Of a DNA stretch of 13,666 bases, positions 10,868-13,666 are shown in pieces. The notes beneath the pieces were generated by a model that had not been told where the DNA came from, did not search any database, and worked only from the letters and a program-made list of their open reading frames with translations. The stretch is taken from positions 1 through 13,666 of the forward strand of contig JAKAOQ010000015.1 in the NCBI GenBank assembly GCA_021812105.1, written 5' to 3'. The DNA comes from Microcaldota archaeon (lineage in GTDB: Archaea; Micrarchaeota; Micrarchaeia; Micrarchaeales; Micrarchaeaceae). Position numbers and translations under genes: made by a program. The number at the start of each line of letters is the position of its first letter. Within the stretch, counting starts at the first letter, position 1.

Positions 10868-13519
10868 ATGGATAAGAAGAATTATAACACCCATAAGAAA
10901 AAGTTACTGCCTTTAGTAGCCATAATTTTAATACTCGCTGTAATATCCACGTTAGCAATCGTACTATACCATACTAATCCGGTTAAAAACGCACAGAATA
11001 CCAACGTGAACAACAACGCTACCCAATTCGATCCTTCTGCCCATCTTTCCGCCGCGAATTTTGCATTGGTTGCTCCAGAGCAGATTCTTGCGGGAAATAC
11101 CCAGTTCATAACCTTAGCAAGACAAAAATACGTTTTTTTGTACGCGAACGCTTCTAATTTTACGTCTGTGGACGGCTCGCAGTTCATAATCATCGTGGTC
11201 AACGGTACGGGACCGTATATGAACCTCGCACTTTCGGTTTTCAATGCCACCGCATTGGACTATGCGATTAACGACACAAAAGGCATAATCCTGAGCAAAA
11301 AAGACGTATGGGCAAGCGATCAGACGGTGTTCGTGTTAGTAGGTTTCAAAAATGACAGCTCTCTGTCTTCCGCTTTGTTAAAGTTTTTTGTAAAATCGCC
11401 CGTTTACGCGCCGCGTAAACTAACCGGGAAATTTATATCTTTTAACTCTACTTTGAAGAATTTGTCATCTGGAGTGCCATTTAATTCAAGGGACCCCGTA
11501 CTAGAAGCGTTTTTGGATGGATCGTATGGGCTTTCGCCCCAGGACACCGCCCTTTCATATCCGTACGACTACTACCTGAATTTTGCGTATTTACTCTATT
11601 ATGCGCCCGTCCTTAGCTCATATGCCCCTGGATTTGGGGGAGAAGAGTCTGGATTAAATTTGCCTATGAGTGCGATGCTTTGTATACCTCCGCCCCCGCC
11701 TCCAGACGGTTCTTCGATCTGCGTAGGGAATTATGTTGCTATGCCAATATTCCAATTTGGGATGTATGGAGTTTCACAGCCACAAGCTTCATTCGATACT
11801 GGCGATTGCAACTTTTTCGGTATAACCGATTGCATCGATACAGAAGGTTGGGCAGTATCGGGAATAAATCCGCAGCTGCCTTATGCACAGATACCCAGCA
11901 TATTATACGGTTTTACTTCGACATTAAGTGGTATCCCTCCCTCTCTAACCGGCACGACAGGACCGGTAAGTAGTGCAACACCGTTAACGTGGTGGGAGTA
12001 TGGACCTGGTTCGGTAGGCACGACTACGGGAGGAATTCAACAGAACATAATAACGCAGAACCAGACTTTACTTTTAATGGACGCGGGTGTAGAAGCATTC
12101 TCGGCTCCATACAGCGAGACTCCGTCAGGTAACTTCACGGGATACACAGGTAATAATACAGTAACGTATTCCTGCGACTCGTCGCTCTGCGGAATGGACT
12201 TTAACTATTATATTTATGTTCTGATGACCGAATCTTCAACCGTACCGTCTAGCGCATACGTCATATCGCCGTCAAATTATAATCTGGTACCGGGAAGCAA
12301 CTATTATGCGTTATTTGATCCCGTCACTCTAAGTACGCCAACGATAATCGTTACGCCGGCAGCTACTTACTATTTCAGTTATTGGAGTGTTTATTCAGAA
12401 ATCGGCAGCAACCAATATTACCAAATTTTTGACACTTCTAATGCGACGTTTCAGATAACCGGGCCAACGCAGGCAAAAGCGATATACACAAGAAAAGTAA
12501 TGTCAGGAAGCATAACGGCAGAGTCCGGTTTTATGACTCCAAGTGCATACTATACCTGCCCGCCTCCATTGAGCAATTGTAACAACATGTCCTCAATTAA
12601 TCCGATAGGAGGCGTGAATATAAAGATAACCGGACAGAATGGCACTGTACTTTTTTCAAACTCCACGAATTCTAACGGTACCGTGACGTCCCCTGTATTA
12701 CCGGGAGGTTGTTACAACGTAAACGCATACAAAAACGGATATATTTTTTCAGTTGAGCCAAACCCCTTGTGTGTCAACGGCAACACAGGAGTGTATGCAA
12801 TAGACGTCAGCCCTTACATATTAAAGATAAACTGGCCGAATGGATATCCTTCATTTGACGCCCCGCTTAATAAGACAATCAAGATAAACGTTGCGCTTAA
12901 TTATTCGAATGGAGATGCAGCTTCGAACATCCCCATCCGCGCATCCGCTGGCGTAGGCACAATAAATAGTTCCATAACTACATCAAGCAACGGTTCAGCC
13001 GATTTTATTTGGTATTCTGGGAGAAATTCAGGCAAGACCGTATTGAGCTTTACTCCAACCAGTATTTTCTGGCAGCCACCTGCGTATAAAGTTCCCGTGA
13101 TAGTCTACCCTAACAACACGACATTTGCATACGTGAATATCGCGCTAAAAAACAGCACATTGTACGCATCCACTTATGGATCGGCCTTCAGAGACAACGT
13201 ATCCGCTAGTTTTTGCAGGGTAATATTCAGTTATCCGTCAAATATAACCGATGTATGCAGTGCCTCATCGCCTATGACATTCAGCCTTACGTGGTTGCCT
13301 TCGGGCATAAATTATACGTTTAATCCGAGCACTACGCCGGCAAATTATACGATAAACAGCTCAAAATCGATCCTTTATATAAACACAAGTAATCATCTAA
13401 GCGTAGGCGTTTACAAGACAAACGTTGCTGTAAAAGTTACTACAGCATCCGGCGCATTATACAATGCGACAGTCCCCCTGTCTATAATAGTTAACCAGTA
13501 CGGATACTACGGCCCTTAA
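10868..13519 (+). CDS. Large membrane-anchored, sequon-rich surface protein with Ig-like C-terminal domains
   Basis: An 883-residue protein of unknown function. A basic start (MDKKNYNTHKKK) and one hydrophobic helix at about 13-34 predict an uncleaved N-terminal anchor with nearly the whole chain outside the cell. It carries about 30 N-x-S/T sequons and is rich in Ser, Thr, Tyr, Pro and Asn. All twelve cysteines occur as six local pairs, beginning with Cys272 and Cys285, which flank a six-proline run (274-279). From about 545 a carboxypeptidase-regulatory-like segment is suggested (GGVNIKITGQNGTVLFSN ... PVLPGGCYNVNAYKNGY). Residues about 655-735 resemble a bacterial Ig-like (invasin-type) repeat with SNIPIRASAGVG. 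The C-terminus (about 790-880) looks like another beta-sandwich. No C-terminal membrane segment, protease or glycosidase motif is seen. An S-layer, adhesin or cell-contact role is possible but unproven. Confidence 0.85.
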   Translation: MDKKNYNTHKKKLLPLVAIILILAVISTLAIVLYHTNPVKNAQNTNVNNNATQFDPSAHLSAANFALVAPEQILAGNTQFITLARQKYVFLYANASNFTSVDGSQFIIIVVNGTGPYMNLALSVFNATALDYAINDTKGIILSKKDVWASDQTVFVLVGFKNDSSLSSALLKFFVKSPVYAPRKLTGKFISFNSTLKNLSSGVPFNSRDPVLEAFLDGSYGLSPQDTALSYPYDYYLNFAYLLYYAPVLSSYAPGFGGEESGLNLPMSAMLCIPPPPPPDGSSICVGNYVAMPIFQFGMYGVSQPQASFDTGDCNFFGITDCIDTEGWAVSGINPQLPYAQIPSILYGFTSTLSGIPPSLTGTTGPVSSATPLTWWEYGPGSVGTTTGGIQQNIITQNQTLLLMDAGVEAFSAPYSETPSGNFTGYTGNNTVTYSCDSSLCGMDFNYYIYVLMTESSTVPSSAYVISPSNYNLVPGSNYYALFDPVTLSTPTIIVTPAATYYFSYWSVYSEIGSNQYYQIFDTSNATFQITGPTQAKAIYTRKVMSGSITAESGFMTPSAYYTCPPPLSNCNNMSSINPIGGVNIKITGQNGTVLFSNSTNSNGTVTSPVLPGGCYNVNAYKNGYIFSVEPNPLCVNGNTGVYAIDVSPYILKINWPNGYPSFDAPLNKTIKINVALNYSNGDAASNIPIRASAGVGTINSSITTSSNGSADFIWYSGRNSGKTVLSFTPTSIFWQPPAYKVPVIVYPNNTTFAYVNIALKNSTLYASTYGSAFRDNVSASFCRVIFSYPSNITDVCSASSPMTFSLTWLPSGINYTFNPSTTPANYTINSSKSILYINTSNHLSVGVYKTNVAVKVTTASGALYNATVPLSIIVNQYGYYGP

Positions 13520-13563
13520 GAGGAAAGAAAATAAGACTACACGCCAAATTTTATGCGCTTAAT

Positions 13564-13665
13564 CTACAGTGCATATGATATGTAAAGAGGCGACATGTAT
13601 ACCGCAAGGGAGAACGATGCAATCGCACCGGCGATAAATAAGACCCATAATAATGCCAATACTGC
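13564..13665 (-). CDS. C-terminal end of a membrane protein (5' end outside window)
   Basis: On the minus strand a frame is open from the window edge to a TAG at 13564-13566. It gives 33 residues ending in a hydrophobic helix (AVLALLWVLFIAGAIASFSL) followed by AVYMSPLYISYAL. This reads as the last transmembrane segment of an integral membrane protein. The other two minus-strand frames here give non-hydrophobic or Cys/Arg-rich sequence. It converges on the large surface protein, with 44 nt between stop codons. Too little is present to name a family. Confidence 0.55.
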   Translation of the reverse strand, partial: AVLALLWVLFIAGAIASFSLAVYMSPLYISYAL

Positions 13666-13666
13666 A

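Noticed and set aside
11680..11973. 97-codon alternative frame inside the large surface protein
   Set aside because: Arises from the proline codon run and low-complexity sequence; Arg/Tyr/Phe-rich translation without a family match or promoter.
1..13666. CRISPR arrays, insertion sequences and defence islands
   Set aside because: No regularly spaced repeats, transposase motifs or nuclease/toxin-antitoxin genes were seen on either strand.

Overview
The window is archaeal and gene-dense. It holds the S13-S4-S11-RpoD block in archaeal order, an archaeal-type RNA polymerase subunit D with ferredoxin-like cysteines, aIF1A, and many start codons that sit 23-28 nt downstream of a TATA-like box, as in leaderless archaeal transcripts. 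The A+T-rich sequence, short gaps, unlinked 5S rRNA and sequon-rich surface proteins would suit a small-genome DPANN/ARMAN-like (for example Micrarchaeota) or a Thermoplasmata-associated acidophile. That placement is inference; the sequence alone does not prove a lineage.

Layout. 1-144 (+): 3' end of translation factor aIF1A. 150-602 (-): small membrane-anchored extracytoplasmic protein. 639-2883 (-): information-processing operon rps13-rps4-rps11-rpoD with 0-2 nt gaps. 2935-3046 (-): 5S rRNA with its own TATA box, directly upstream of rps13. 3295-5022 (+): three separately promoted genes, a hexapeptide-repeat acyltransferase, a DUF1801 protein and an S51 dipeptidase E-like protein. 5023-5249: a regulatory-looking gap with two inverted repeats. 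5250-7321 (+): ferrochelatase followed by an AhbD-like radical SAM/SPASM protein. 7465-10797: a divergent methylcitrate-cycle cluster (citrate/2-methylcitrate synthase on -, PrpD then PrpB on +). 10868-13519 (+): an 883-residue surface protein. 13564-13665 (-): C-terminal end of a membrane protein that runs off the window. No stretch over 300 bases lacks a gene; the longest gap is 3047-3294.

How genes work together. The ferrochelatase has the MAYGTP motif of coproporphyrin ferrochelatases, whose product (coproheme) must still be decarboxylated. The neighbouring radical SAM protein resembles the family containing AhbD, which performs that decarboxylation in the siroheme route. Together they could form a two-gene hybrid that makes heme from coproporphyrin III, possibly scavenged. 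The prpC/prpD/prpB-like genes would turn propionyl-CoA plus oxaloacetate into pyruvate plus succinate. I see no CRISPR array, insertion sequence or tRNA gene.
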